DNA of 6,861 bases from Haloarculaceae archaeon (GCA_018609945.1 JAHENO010000089.1:1-6861), one strand, 5' to 3'. Counted from the first letter of the stretch, positions 1 through 6,339 are shown. Numbers and translations: made by a program. The notes: generated by a model from the sequence alone, not told the origin.

Positions 1-1
1 C

Positions 2-1327
2 GGTGACGCCGCGGGGATGAGCGCCGCAAGCAAGGCCAGGCGCGAGGACCCGGAGATGGACGTGATCGTCTTCGAGAAAGGCGAGTGGGTGTCCTACGCC
101 GCCTGTGGGATGCCCTACTACGTCAAAGGCGAGGTCGAGGATCTGACCGATCTGGTCGCGGTGACACCCGAGGAGTTCCGCAAGGAGCGTGACATCGACT
201 TGCGGACCGGCCACGAGGTCGTCGGCATCGACCCCGGGGCCAACACCGTCACCGTCGACGGTGACAGTGACTCCTTCGAACAGGCATACGATCACCTCCT
301 CGTCGCGACGGGCGCGTCCGCGATCGAACCGCCGTTCGACGGCCTGGACCTCGACGGCGTGTTCACCATCCACGACATGGACGAGGCCGACGCGATCGAG
401 GACTACGTTACCGAGTCATCGCCAGACGCCGCGGCGATCGTCGGCGGCGGATACGTCGGCATCGAGATGGCCGAGGCGCTGTCGGCACGGGACACCGACG
501 TCCACCTCTACGAAATGCTGCCCCACGTCCTCCAGCCGTTCGGCGAGACAGTGGCAGCGAGCGTCGAGGCGCACCTGCGAGAGCAGGGCGTCCACCTGCA
601 CCTCGACACCGCTGTGTCGGGCTTCGACGGCGAGGGAGGCGTCGAACGCGTCGCCCTCGAGGACGGATCCCGTCCCGCCGACATCGCGATCGTCGGCGTC
701 GGCGTCGAACCGAACACCGACCTCGCGGCGGACGCCGGCATCGAACTCGGCGAGACCGGCGCTATCGCGACCGACGCGTACGGTCGGACGAACCGCCCGG
801 ACGTCTACGCCGCGGGCGACTGTGCCGAGGCGCGCCACGTCGTGACGGGAGCGCCAGACCACGTGCCGCTGGCGCTGACGGCCAACCGCGCCGGCCGTGC
901 GATCGGCCGGACCGTCGCCGGCGACCCGGAACCGGTCGGGGAAATCGCCGGCACGGCTATCGTCAAGGCGTTCGACCTCGGTGCCGCCCGCACCGGCATC
1001 GTCGACGCGGAGCGGGCGCGGGAGGCCGGCTTCGACCCCGTCGCGGCCTCGATCTCGGCACCGTCGCGGGCCCACTACTACCCCGGCGGTGACGAACTCA
1101 CCGTCACGCTGCTGGCCGACCGGGAGTCCGGCCGACTGCTCGGTGGGAGCATCGTCGGCGGCGAGGGCGTCAAGCGCATCGACACGGTCGCGACTGCTCT
1201 CCACGCCGGGATGACCGTCTCGACGCTCCGGAACGCGGACCTCGCGTACGCACCGCCGTTCAGCCCCGTCTGGGACCCGGTTCTCACGGCGGCGAAGGTT
1301 CTGGAGGGACGCCTCGAATCACGATGA
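2..1327 (+). CDS. CoA-disulfide reductase / NADH oxidase-type flavoprotein, 5' partial
   Basis: This is a pyridine nucleotide-disulfide oxidoreductase, probably a cytoplasmic FAD enzyme using NAD(P)H to reduce a low-molecular-weight disulfide (CoA disulfide) or oxygen. The frame is open to the left edge and starts with codons for GDAAG at 2-16, directly before the first Met (17). These complete the N-terminal FAD dinucleotide fold GDAAGMSAA, so the true start lies a few codons outside the window. Numbering from Met17: the redox Cys is residue 30 in SYAACGMPYY, the single-cysteine signature of the CoADR/Nox group rather than a CxxxxC pair. The second Rossmann motif GGGYVG is at 143-148, and the FAD-binding DVYAAGDCAE is near 262-271. 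The C-terminal dimerisation domain carries HYYPGG (353-358) and AYAPPFSPVWDP (from 410), where the family has its catalytic Tyr. There is no C-terminal rhodanese domain. The TGA overlaps the next gene's ATG. CoADR versus NADH oxidase cannot be settled from sequence alone. Confidence 0.9.
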   Translation, partial: GDAAGMSAASKARREDPEMDVIVFEKGEWVSYAACGMPYYVKGEVEDLTDLVAVTPEEFRKERDIDLRTGHEVVGIDPGANTVTVDGDSDSFEQAYDHLLVATGASAIEPPFDGLDLDGVFTIHDMDEADAIEDYVTESSPDAAAIVGGGYVGIEMAEALSARDTDVHLYEMLPHVLQPFGETVAASVEAHLREQGVHLHLDTAVSGFDGEGGVERVALEDGSRPADIAIVGVGVEPNTDLAADAGIELGETGAIATDAYGRTNRPDVYAAGDCAEARHVVTGAPDHVPLALTANRAGRAIGRTVAGDPEPVGEIAGTAIVKAFDLGAARTGIVDAERAREAGFDPVAASISAPSRAHYYPGGDELTVTLLADRESGRLLGGSIVGGEGVKRIDTVATALHAGMTVSTLRNADLAYAPPFSPVWDPVLTAAKVLEGRLESR

Positions 1328-2583
1328 CACCCGAGACACCGGCCACCTTCGTCAGGGACCACCGAGACGAACTCGTCGACCTGACGCTGGAGCTGTTGGC
1401 TCTCGAGACCGCGAACCCGCCGGGGGATACGCGGGAGATCGTCGACCGGATCGAGCGGTACGTCGACCCGTATCCCGTGGCGGTCGAGCGGGTCGCGGTC
1501 GACCCGGCCAAGCCCAATCTCCTGGTGCGACTCCCGGGCGAGAACGACGAGACGATCCTGTACAACGGCCACACCGACACGGTGCCGTTCGACGCCGAGG
1601 TCTGGTCGCACGATCCGCTGGGGGAGCGCGTCGACGACCGGCTGTACGGCCGTGGGGCGACCGACATGAAGGGACCGCTCGCAGCGATGCTGTTCGTGAT
1701 ACCGGCGTTCGTCGAGACCGGCACGACTCCGCCGGTCGACCTGCTGTTCGCGTTCGTCAGCGACGAGGAGGTGGGCGGCGACGCGGGACTGCCAGCGCTC
1801 GTGGACGGCGATTTCCTCGAGGCTGATGGCTGCGTCATCGGGGAGCCGACCTGCGAGGAGGGTCGCCATTCGGTGACTGTCGCCGATCGTGGGAGTATCT
1901 GGCTCACGCTGGCGGCCAGCGGCGAGTCGGCGCACGGCTCGCGGCCGATGCTGGGGGAGAATGCCATCGACCGACTCTACGAGGCGATCCGCACGCTCCG
2001 TGCGCGGTTCGGGACGCGCGAACTGAACGTCCCTCCCGAACTGGAGCCGATTATCCAGGAGTCGGTCGAGTACTACACCCCGACGATGGGTGCGGACGGG
2101 GCCCGCGAACTGTTCGCGTCCCCGTCGATCAATCTCGGGACGATCGAGGGCGGTGAGGCGATCAACAGCGTCCCGCAGTCGGCACGGGCGGAAATCGACA
2201 TCAGACTGACTGCGGGGGTTGGGACGCCCGCGGTCCTCTCGGACATCCGGAACTGCGTTGCGGACTGTGCAGGGATTACGATTACTGACGTGTCCTGGAG
2301 CGTCGGCACTGCGGAGTCGATCGACGACCCGTTCGTCGAGGCAGTCGCGTCGAGCGCGCACGCAGTCGCGGGGGAGCGAATCTACCGGCGAAGTGCGACC
2401 GGCGGGGGCGACGCGAAACGGCTCAGAAACGCCGGGATTCCGACGGTCGAGTTCGCGTTCGGGACCGACACGGTCCACGGCGTCGACGAGTACATACCCG
2501 TCGACGCTCTCGTCGACAATGCACTGGTCTACGTCGGGCTGCCACGGGCGTTCACGGAGGAACTCGGTGAGGGCACACGGTGA
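1324..2583 (+). CDS. M20 family metallopeptidase/deacylase (ArgE/DapE/CPG2-like)
   Basis: The 419-residue product is a full-length M20 dinuclear zinc hydrolase of the acetylornithine deacetylase/succinyl-diaminopimelate desuccinylase/carboxypeptidase G2 superfamily; such enzymes cleave amide bonds of N-acyl amino acids or small peptides. All expected active-site positions are present: NGHTDTVP with His83 and Asp85, GRGATDMKG with bridging Asp114, SDEEVGG with general base Glu148 and metal ligand Glu149, GEPT with Glu174, and the C-terminal ligand His385 in DTVHGVDEYIP. The lid/dimerisation domain holds AHGSRP (His204) and INSVP (280-284). No signal peptide or membrane segment is seen, so it is probably cytoplasmic. 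The ATG lies inside the preceding gene's stop (ATGA), which suggests translational coupling. A GGAGG at 1303-1307 is about 16 bases upstream, rather far for a normal Shine-Dalgarno site. The exact substrate is not predictable; argE, dapE or a peptidase label would be a guess. Confidence 0.92.
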   Translation: MTPETPATFVRDHRDELVDLTLELLALETANPPGDTREIVDRIERYVDPYPVAVERVAVDPAKPNLLVRLPGENDETILYNGHTDTVPFDAEVWSHDPLGERVDDRLYGRGATDMKGPLAAMLFVIPAFVETGTTPPVDLLFAFVSDEEVGGDAGLPALVDGDFLEADGCVIGEPTCEEGRHSVTVADRGSIWLTLAASGESAHGSRPMLGENAIDRLYEAIRTLRARFGTRELNVPPELEPIIQESVEYYTPTMGADGARELFASPSINLGTIEGGEAINSVPQSARAEIDIRLTAGVGTPAVLSDIRNCVADCAGITITDVSWSVGTAESIDDPFVEAVASSAHAVAGERIYRRSATGGGDAKRLRNAGIPTVEFAFGTDTVHGVDEYIPVDALVDNALVYVGLPRAFTEELGEGTR

Positions 2584-2590
2584 TCCACGG

Positions 2591-2645
2591 CTAATAAATG
2601 TGCCCGTCCTTCCAACACTCCAAGAAAGGGAGTCGTGGTTTTTGA
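2591..2645 (+). promoter_or_regulatory. candidate archaeal promoter region for the SDR gene
   Basis: The 85-base gap before the SDR gene holds two AT-rich boxes: CTAATAAATG at 2591-2600 and GGTTTTTGAC at 2638-2647. The second is centred about 26 bases before the ATG at 2669, the spacing expected for a leaderless haloarchaeal transcript. No GGAGG-like ribosome site lies before that ATG, which fits a leaderless start. The first box would give a leader of roughly 45 bases. This is a pattern match only. Confidence 0.35.
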
Positions 2646-2668
2646 CACCATCCGACGAACCGGTATCC

Positions 2669-3442
2669 ATGCCACGAGATGGTAATTTTCCTGGTGACAC
2701 AGTGGTGGTAACAGGTGCGAGCTCGGGTATCGGTCGGGCAACCGCGATCGCGTTCGGGGAAGCCGGAGCCAACCTCGTTATTGCAGACGTCGATCGGGAC
2801 GGTGGGATGGAGACCGCGAGACGGATACAAGACGAGACGGCGGGGGACGCAACGTTCGTCGACGTCGACGTCACTGACGACGCAGACGTCGAGGAGATGG
2901 TCGAAACCGCAACGTCGGAGTACGGCGGTCTCGACGTGGCGTTTAACAACGCGGGAATCCCCGGGACGTTCGATGCGGTCGACGAGATCTCCGAGGAGGA
3001 CTGGCACGCAATTATCGACGTGAACCTGTCGGGGATCTGGCGGAGTATGCGCAAGGAAATCCCGGTGATGCTCGAAGATGGAGGCGGCACAATCGTCAAC
3101 ACGGCCTCTATCCTCGGGAAGGTCGGTGAAGCGGAGACGCCGGCCTACACAGCCGCGAAACACGGCGTCGTCGGCCTCACGAAGGTCGCAGCACTCGAGC
3201 GTGCAACTGACGACGTCCGGGTCAACGCAGTCTGCCCCGGGTACATCGAAACACAGATGCTAGATGATGCTGGCGTGACGACGGATGCAGAGATGCGCGC
3301 TGAAGTCGAAGCGCTCCATCCCATGGAGCGGTTGGGGACAGCAGAGGAAATTGCGGACGCTGTCCTGTGGATCGCGTCTGACGACGCGTCGTTTGTCACC
3401 GGTGAAACACTGGCTATCGACGGTGGGTACCTCAGTCGATAA
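2669..3442 (+). CDS. classical short-chain dehydrogenase/reductase (SDR), probably NAD-preferring
   Basis: This 257-residue protein has the usual length of a classical SDR, a soluble NAD(P)-dependent oxidoreductase acting on alcohols, sugars or 3-oxoacyl compounds. Motifs occur in order: the cofactor loop TGASSGIG (15-22), an acidic residue Asp40 at the end of the second strand (IADVD), which favours NAD over NADP, NNAG (93-96), Asn119, Ser147 in NTASILG, the Tyr160-xxx-Lys164 catalytic pair, and CPG at 189-191 followed by YIET. The C-terminus SFVTGETLAIDGGY is typical of the FabG/glucose-1-dehydrogenase-like branch. The frame is open far upstream (to 2219) but that part is out-of-frame shadow of the M20 gene. 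ATG 2669 places the Rossmann motif at the normal distance from the N-terminus. The gene stands alone after the M20 gene. Its codons use more A/T at third positions than its neighbours. The substrate is unknown. Confidence 0.93.
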   Translation: MPRDGNFPGDTVVVTGASSGIGRATAIAFGEAGANLVIADVDRDGGMETARRIQDETAGDATFVDVDVTDDADVEEMVETATSEYGGLDVAFNNAGIPGTFDAVDEISEEDWHAIIDVNLSGIWRSMRKEIPVMLEDGGGTIVNTASILGKVGEAETPAYTAAKHGVVGLTKVAALERATDDVRVNAVCPGYIETQMLDDAGVTTDAEMRAEVEALHPMERLGTAEEIADAVLWIASDDASFVTGETLAIDGGYLSR

Positions 3443-3455
3443 TGCGTTAAACTGG

Positions 3456-3471
3456 ACACTCCAATCAGTGT
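3456..3471 (+). terminator. weak hairpin after the SDR gene
   Basis: ACACT and AGTGT can pair around a six-base loop, 13 bases after the SDR stop codon. The stem is short and no T-tract follows, so a termination role is only a possibility. Confidence 0.15.
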
Positions 3472-3696
3472 GACGGCCGGCGGGTGCTTGTGCTCGATAG
3501 ACGCTATAGATCGAGGGTCGTCGGTGGAGTAAGGTGAGGTAGGAGTGTCGGAATGAGTGGGGACAGAGAACGAGGTTTAGGATGGTCGTTCGACTCACAA
3601 CTAAGAATTAATCGAAACCGCTTGTGTGCTTAAGCAATAGAGGAACTGCGAGTGCGCTGTGGGTCTACTACTGGTGGGAGGGTAGTCTCACCTGCA

Positions 3697-3822
3697 ATGT
3701 CGTACCGCAATTAGCTACTCGGCGTCCCAGTCGTGCCCGTGCTGGTCGTCGGCGGAACTGGCGTCGCAACTGCCCACGACTGGCAAACGGAAGTCGAACA
3801 GGGAGAGACGGATTCGGCGTGA
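3697..3822 (+). pseudogene. possible remnant of a small membrane protein, interrupted by TAG
   Basis: One frame from ATG 3697 reads MSYRN, a TAG stop at 3712-3714, then a 35-residue tail beginning LLGVPVVPVLVVGGTGVATA and continuing HDWQTEVEQGETDSA to a TGA at 3820-3822. The tail has a 20-residue hydrophobic segment and then a polar acidic end, which looks like a real haloarchaeal membrane-protein C-terminus. A single C-to-T change (CAG to TAG) would explain the break. GTG 3733 could instead start a 29-residue peptide. A competing minus-strand frame ending in DDQHGHDWDAE at 3713 covers the same bases, and I recognise neither. The call is weak and could be chance. Confidence 0.2.
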
Positions 3823-3942
3823 ACACCGCCCCCGCAGAACCCATCGCGGGCATGACAGCTGGGGCCAGCGCTCGATGGCTGACGACGCGGCAGGCCCCTG
3901 CCTGACACTATCCGGGAAGATACTGGCGCAAGTGACGTGTGG

Positions 3943-3975
3943 CTTTTTACCCCTCCTGTCGTCGTTATCGTGAGG
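3943..3975 (+). promoter_or_regulatory. candidate TATA box and ribosome site before the tandem UspA gene
   Basis: A T-rich box, CTTTTTAC at 3943-3950, lies about 30-37 bases before the ATG at 3980, a position suited to a near-leaderless archaeal transcript. A short GAGG at 3972-3975, four bases before the ATG, could help translation if the transcript begins upstream of it. Confidence 0.45.
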
Positions 3976-3979
3976 ACAG

Positions 3980-4861
3980 ATGTACGACTCCATTCTCGTT
4001 CCGACAGACGGCAGCGACCACGCGATTCGCGCGGCTGCACACGCCGAATATCTCGCCGCTGCCTTCGACGCGACGGTGTCCCTTCTCAACGTCGTCGATC
4101 TCGACGCCAGGGCCGGCCCGTTCTCGGCCGGCGGCGTCGGCGACGAGTACCTCGACCGGCTCAGAGCCGAGGGTCGCGAGACGGTTCGGGAGACCGAACT
4201 GGCGACCGACACCGCTGCGGTACGGACCGAGGTCGTCTTCGGGCGACCGGCGGAGACGATCCTCGACTACACCGACGAGCACGGCATCGATCTCGTGGTC
4301 ATGGGAACCCAGGGTCGGACCGGCCTGCCCCGATACGTGATGGGAAGCGTCGCGGAGCGAGTCCTCACGCTCGCCGAGGTTCCGGTGGTCACGACCCGGG
4401 CGACCGACGACGACCAGCCGGTCGAGGGCTACGACGAGATTCTCGTTCCGACAGACGGCAGCGACGCCGCTGCCGAAGCCGTCGAGCACGCGGTGGCCAT
4501 TGCCGAACAATCCGGCGGTCGGGTCCACGCCGTCCATGTCGTCGACGACGGAGCAGTCGCCAGCACCGGCATTCCCATGCCGTCCGAGGTCTTGTCGGAA
4601 CTGGACTCGGCAGGGGAAGCCGCCACCGAACGCGTCGCGACCCGAGTTCGGGACGCCGGCCTCGACGCGGTCTCGGCGGTTCGGAAAGGCCGCCCGGCCG
4701 AGACACTGGTGACATACGCTGCCGAGCACGACGCCGACCTGATTGCCATGGGAAAAATCGGTCGCACCGGGCTCTCCCGGTTCCTGCTCGGGAGTACGAC
4801 CGAGAAAGTCGTCCGCCGGGCCGACACACCGGTCCTCGCCGTGGAACCGGAACAGGAGTAG
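3980..4861 (+). CDS. tandem two-domain universal stress protein (UspA family)
   Basis: The 293-residue product contains two complete UspA (alpha/beta, HUP-fold) domains, about residues 1-145 and 151-293, each of usual single-domain length. Each starts with YD-[SE]-ILVPTDGSD and ends with the nucleotide-binding signature G-2x-G-9x-G-S: Gly109, Gly112, Gly122, Ser123 in domain 1 and Gly258, Gly261, Gly271, Ser272 in domain 2. Both domains are therefore expected to bind ATP, as the MJ0577-type branch does. No membrane segment or extra effector domain is present, so it is probably a cytoplasmic stress or energy-state protein. ATG 3980 is chosen because it gives the canonical MYDSILVPTDGS N-terminus. 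A 27-base stretch is identical in both halves (see findings). The gene converges on the small membrane-protein gene at 4998-5270 and is followed at once by a strong potential hairpin. The ligand and the process it serves are not visible. Confidence 0.95.
   Translation: MYDSILVPTDGSDHAIRAAAHAEYLAAAFDATVSLLNVVDLDARAGPFSAGGVGDEYLDRLRAEGRETVRETELATDTAAVRTEVVFGRPAETILDYTDEHGIDLVVMGTQGRTGLPRYVMGSVAERVLTLAEVPVVTTRATDDDQPVEGYDEILVPTDGSDAAAEAVEHAVAIAEQSGGRVHAVHVVDDGAVASTGIPMPSEVLSELDSAGEAATERVATRVRDAGLDAVSAVRKGRPAETLVTYAAEHDADLIAMGKIGRTGLSRFLLGSTTEKVVRRADTPVLAVEPEQE
3992..4465 (+). repeat. 27-base exact direct repeat inside the tandem UspA gene (3992-4018 and 4439-4465)
   Basis: The bases encoding ILVPTDGSD at the start of each UspA domain are identical over 27 positions. 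The copies are 447 bases (149 codons) apart, so they are in frame with each other. The shared core CCGACAGACGGCAGCGA also occurs, on the other strand, at 6298-6314 in the single-domain UspA gene. Confidence 0.9.
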
Positions 4862-4905
4862 GGGACGCGACAGGCGACGTGGGACCTGTCACGGGTCGCG
4901 TTCCC
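4862..4905 (+). terminator. long hairpin immediately after the tandem UspA stop codon
   Basis: GGGA-CGCGAC (4862-4871) can pair with GTCGCG-T-TCCC (4895-4905), giving ten base pairs with a single bulged T at 4901. An alternative inner stem pairs GACAGG (4869-4874) with CCTGTC (4885-4890). It begins on the base after the TAG. No T-tract follows, whereas archaeal termination usually relies on T-rich DNA, so this may be a 3'-end RNA stabiliser or processing signal rather than a terminator. Confidence 0.45.
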
Positions 4906-4997
4906 GGTCTCAGATGACGGGGGCGAGGTTATCGAAGCCGCGGTCGGTGGCGTGTGCCTGATACTGACTGCTGTAGTTCGTTCCCAGTCATCGGCGC

Positions 4998-5270
4998 TCA
5001 CAGGACGACCAGCTGGGCGAGGAATATCCCGGTGAGAAACAGTGCAAGCCCGGCCATCCCATACGTGAAGAGCCCCCATTCTGCCGGATTGTCACGCTCT
5101 TCGTCTGGATATCGCAACCGGACGAGGCCAGCAGCCAAGATAGACAGTCCAACGCCGAGTTGGGCGAACGCGCCGACGGTTACTTGAAACCGATAGACTG
5201 CCACATATTGAGCCAGCAGCACCACTCCACTATACAGGAAACAGAGAGTGACGAATCGGGCAGGACGCAT
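4998..5270 (-). CDS. small hypothetical membrane protein, three predicted helices
   Basis: I do not recognise the family of this 90-residue protein. It has three clear hydrophobic segments, about residues 6-26, 32-50 and 66-88. A charged loop (51-65, RLRYPDEERDNPAEW) separates the second and third, and the protein ends in AQLVVL right after the last helix. The alternation of helices with one polar loop and the C/G-biased third codon positions support a real gene. The ATG at 5270 is taken because the first helix begins a few residues later and MRPAR gives a positive N-terminal edge. It is convergent with the tandem UspA gene (136 bases apart, with the hairpin between) and divergent from the gene at 5481. 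No ribosome site stands before the ATG. GGATAAGC on the minus strand, about 23-30 bases upstream (near 5293-5300), is a weak promoter candidate. Confidence 0.75.
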   Translation of the reverse strand: MRPARFVTLCFLYSGVVLLAQYVAVYRFQVTVGAFAQLGVGLSILAAGLVRLRYPDEERDNPAEWGLFTYGMAGLALFLTGIFLAQLVVL

Positions 5271-5434
5271 ACTTCCAAACTCCGGGATGAGGGCTTATCC
5301 GTGTCGATTCATCTGCCTCTCTACTGGACGGCTGCGAATGAGTCTCTGACATGCTCTCGGTTGCTGACTCTTCCCGGGGTGGCTCGAGAGGGAGACCTGC
5401 TCCGAAATCCGCAAGCATAGCCGTGCGAGAACAA

Positions 5435-5470
5435 AAGCGTAAGGCCACAAGCGTAAGGCCACAACGCCAC
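5435..5470 (+). repeat. 14-base tandem repeat just upstream of the gene at 5481
   Basis: AAGCGTAAGGCCAC occurs twice in direct tandem (5435-5448 and 5449-5462), followed by a partial copy AACGCCAC (5463-5470). The array ends 10 bases before the ATG at 5481 and covers the position (about 5454) where a TATA box would sit for a leaderless transcript. It lies between divergent genes. It could be a regulator-binding array or simple replication slippage. Confidence 0.8.
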
Positions 5471-5480
5471 AACGGGACGC

Positions 5481-5807
5481 ATGCAAACCATAGTCACCGA
5501 ATACGCCGGTCTCATGATCGCCCGGATCGAAGACGACGGGTTCGTGTTCGAGGTGAACTTCGAAACGATCGAACCCACTGACGTGACACTCCGTTTCCGT
5601 CGCGACGGCGAGAAGGTCGGCAGCATCTACAACGACGACGGGACCGAGAAGACGATGGCGCGGCTGACGACGGCCCGGGAGGGGGACGACTTCATCGGCG
5701 TTCGCGTTCCCAAGGAGTTCGTCTCGGAGGTCCTGACAGCGGCCGTCGAGACGGGGCGCGTCACCGATGAGTCGGCCGCCGAGGGCTACCGGCTGCGCGT
5801 CCTCTGA
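5481..5807 (+). CDS. hypothetical acidic 108-residue protein
   Basis: The family is not recognised. The product is soluble and acidic, without a signal peptide, Cys residues or membrane segment. The first part reads as alternating short strands (TIVTEYAGLMIARI, FVFEVNFETIE, DVTLRFRRDG, KVGSIYND). The later part has probable helices (PKEFVSEVLTAAVETG, DESAAEGY) and ends with the strand-like RLRVL. This suggests a small alpha/beta fold, which is inference only. The C/G-rich third positions and frame-wide acidity support coding. The ATG at 5481 is the first start in the frame and has no Shine-Dalgarno site before it, which fits a leaderless transcript. A tandem repeat sits directly upstream. The gene is divergent from the small membrane-protein gene on its left and convergent with the UspA gene on its right, so it is transcribed alone. 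Confidence 0.75.
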   Translation: MQTIVTEYAGLMIARIEDDGFVFEVNFETIEPTDVTLRFRRDGEKVGSIYNDDGTEKTMARLTTAREGDDFIGVRVPKEFVSEVLTAAVETGRVTDESAAEGYRLRVL

Positions 5808-5899
5808 TCGGGGTGGTCGTCGGGGGGAAGAACGTCTCCTCGTGAGAATCGAGATGCCGTGCCCAGTCAGGACTCGTCAGGTCACCAGCCGGTTACAAT

Positions 5900-5913
5900 A
5901 CGCCACGTGGCGT
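5900..5913. repeat. 14-base perfect palindrome at the end of the single-domain UspA gene
   Basis: ACGCCACGTGGCGT is its own reverse complement and overlaps the first base of the UspA stop codon on the plus-strand side (5913). It lies in the 105-base convergent gap between the 5481-5807 gene and that UspA gene. No T-tract is present. It could be a protein-binding site, part of a bidirectional end signal, or chance. Confidence 0.6.
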
Positions 5914-6335
5914 CAGCGCTGGACCGCCAGGACGGGTGTATCGCCGGCCTGGATGACCTGCTCCGTGACACTGCCGAAGATGACCCGCTCGGCTCCGTCC
6001 CGGGCACGGGTGCTCATGACCACAAGGTCGGCTTCGATCTCTGACGCGTACTCCGTGATGACCCGTACAGGGCTTCCGAACTCGACGGCGACAATCGCGT
6101 CCGCGTCCCCGGGGGCGTGCTCCTCGACGAGCTGTCCGGCTGTTGCTGTCCGCTCGCGTCTCCGGCGGTCGAGTTCCTCCTCGTCTCGTCCGGCGGTTCC
6201 GAGACCGCTGGAGAGTTCGACGACCGAGAGGACGTGTACTGTGGCGTCGTACCGCTCGGCGTGGCTGAACGCGTGGGCTGCGGCGTCGGTCGTCGCCTCG
6301 CTGCCGTCTGTCGGGAGTAGGATTGTGTCGTACAT
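5913..6335 (-). CDS. single-domain UspA family protein with degenerate nucleotide-binding motif
   Basis: The 140-residue product is one complete UspA domain, beginning MYDTILLPTDGSEATTDAAA and ending DTPVLAVQR. The normal G-2x-G-9x-G-[ST] signature is altered: the first two Gly are Ser108 and Ala111 (MSTRARDGAERVIFGS), while Gly121 and Ser122 remain. Loss of these Gly in the phosphate loop is known in the UspA branch that does not bind ATP, so this protein may sense something else or act through dimerisation; that is inference. A charged linker (50-62, RDEEELDRRRRER) replaces the usual variable loop. ATG 6335 gives the canonical N-terminus. The membrane-protein gene lies 57 bases upstream on the same strand, so the two could be co-transcribed, although the gap also holds promoter-like sequence. 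It is convergent with the 5481-5807 gene. Confidence 0.92.
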   Translation of the reverse strand: MYDTILLPTDGSEATTDAAAHAFSHAERYDATVHVLSVVELSSGLGTAGRDEEELDRRRRERTATAGQLVEEHAPGDADAIVAVEFGSPVRVITEYASEIEADLVVMSTRARDGAERVIFGSVTEQVIQAGDTPVLAVQR

Positions 6336-6339
6336 TAGT

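Larger units (their letters stand above)
3443..3979. other. 537-base intergenic stretch with no convincing intact gene
   Basis: No frame on either strand shows a recognisable protein or sustained haloarchaeal codon bias. The left part is less GC-rich than the genes: by hand count about 48% over 3541-3660 against about 68% over 4021-4080. An AT patch lies at 3599-3619 (ACTAAGAATTAATCGAAA core). Small inverted repeats are ACACT/AGTGT (3456-3460, 3467-3471), CTCGAT/ATCGAG (3493-3498, 3510-3515), GCTGG/CCAGC (3858-3862, 3865-3869) and GGCAG/CTGCC (3889-3893, 3898-3902). A possible decayed small gene (3697-3822) and the promoter of the next gene (about 3943-3950) are listed separately. No transposase fragment or terminal repeat was found. 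It may be a scar of past insertion and loss, but this is inference. Confidence 0.6.

Noticed and set aside
2219..2668. Upstream extension of the SDR frame
   Set aside because: The added residues are Arg/Ser-rich out-of-frame translation of the M20 gene. ATG 2669 gives the normal SDR N-terminus.
1078..3102. 674-codon open frame on the minus strand
   Set aside because: It lies opposite the M20 and SDR genes, which carry complete active-site motifs. Its product is Arg-rich with no domain, a common artefact in GC-rich DNA.
3260..3598. 112-codon minus-strand frame overlapping the SDR 3' end
   Set aside because: Half of it is antisense to the SDR gene, and it shows no family motif or haloarchaeal acidity.
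3624..3905. 93-codon plus-strand frame in the intergenic stretch
   Set aside because: It is Arg-rich, has no recognisable motif and has a composition unlike halophilic proteins; another frame in the same stretch looks more protein-like.
3715..4212. 165-codon minus-strand frame running into the UspA gene
   Set aside because: Its N-terminal half is antisense to a certain UspA gene. Only the last residues look plausible, and that is not enough.
5435..5470. CRISPR-like array
   Set aside because: The units are only 14 bases, directly adjacent with no spacers, and there are just two full copies.
5230..5472. 80-codon minus-strand frame between the divergent genes
   Set aside because: It overlaps the start of the 90-residue membrane-protein gene in another frame and has no hydrophobic or acidic pattern of its own.
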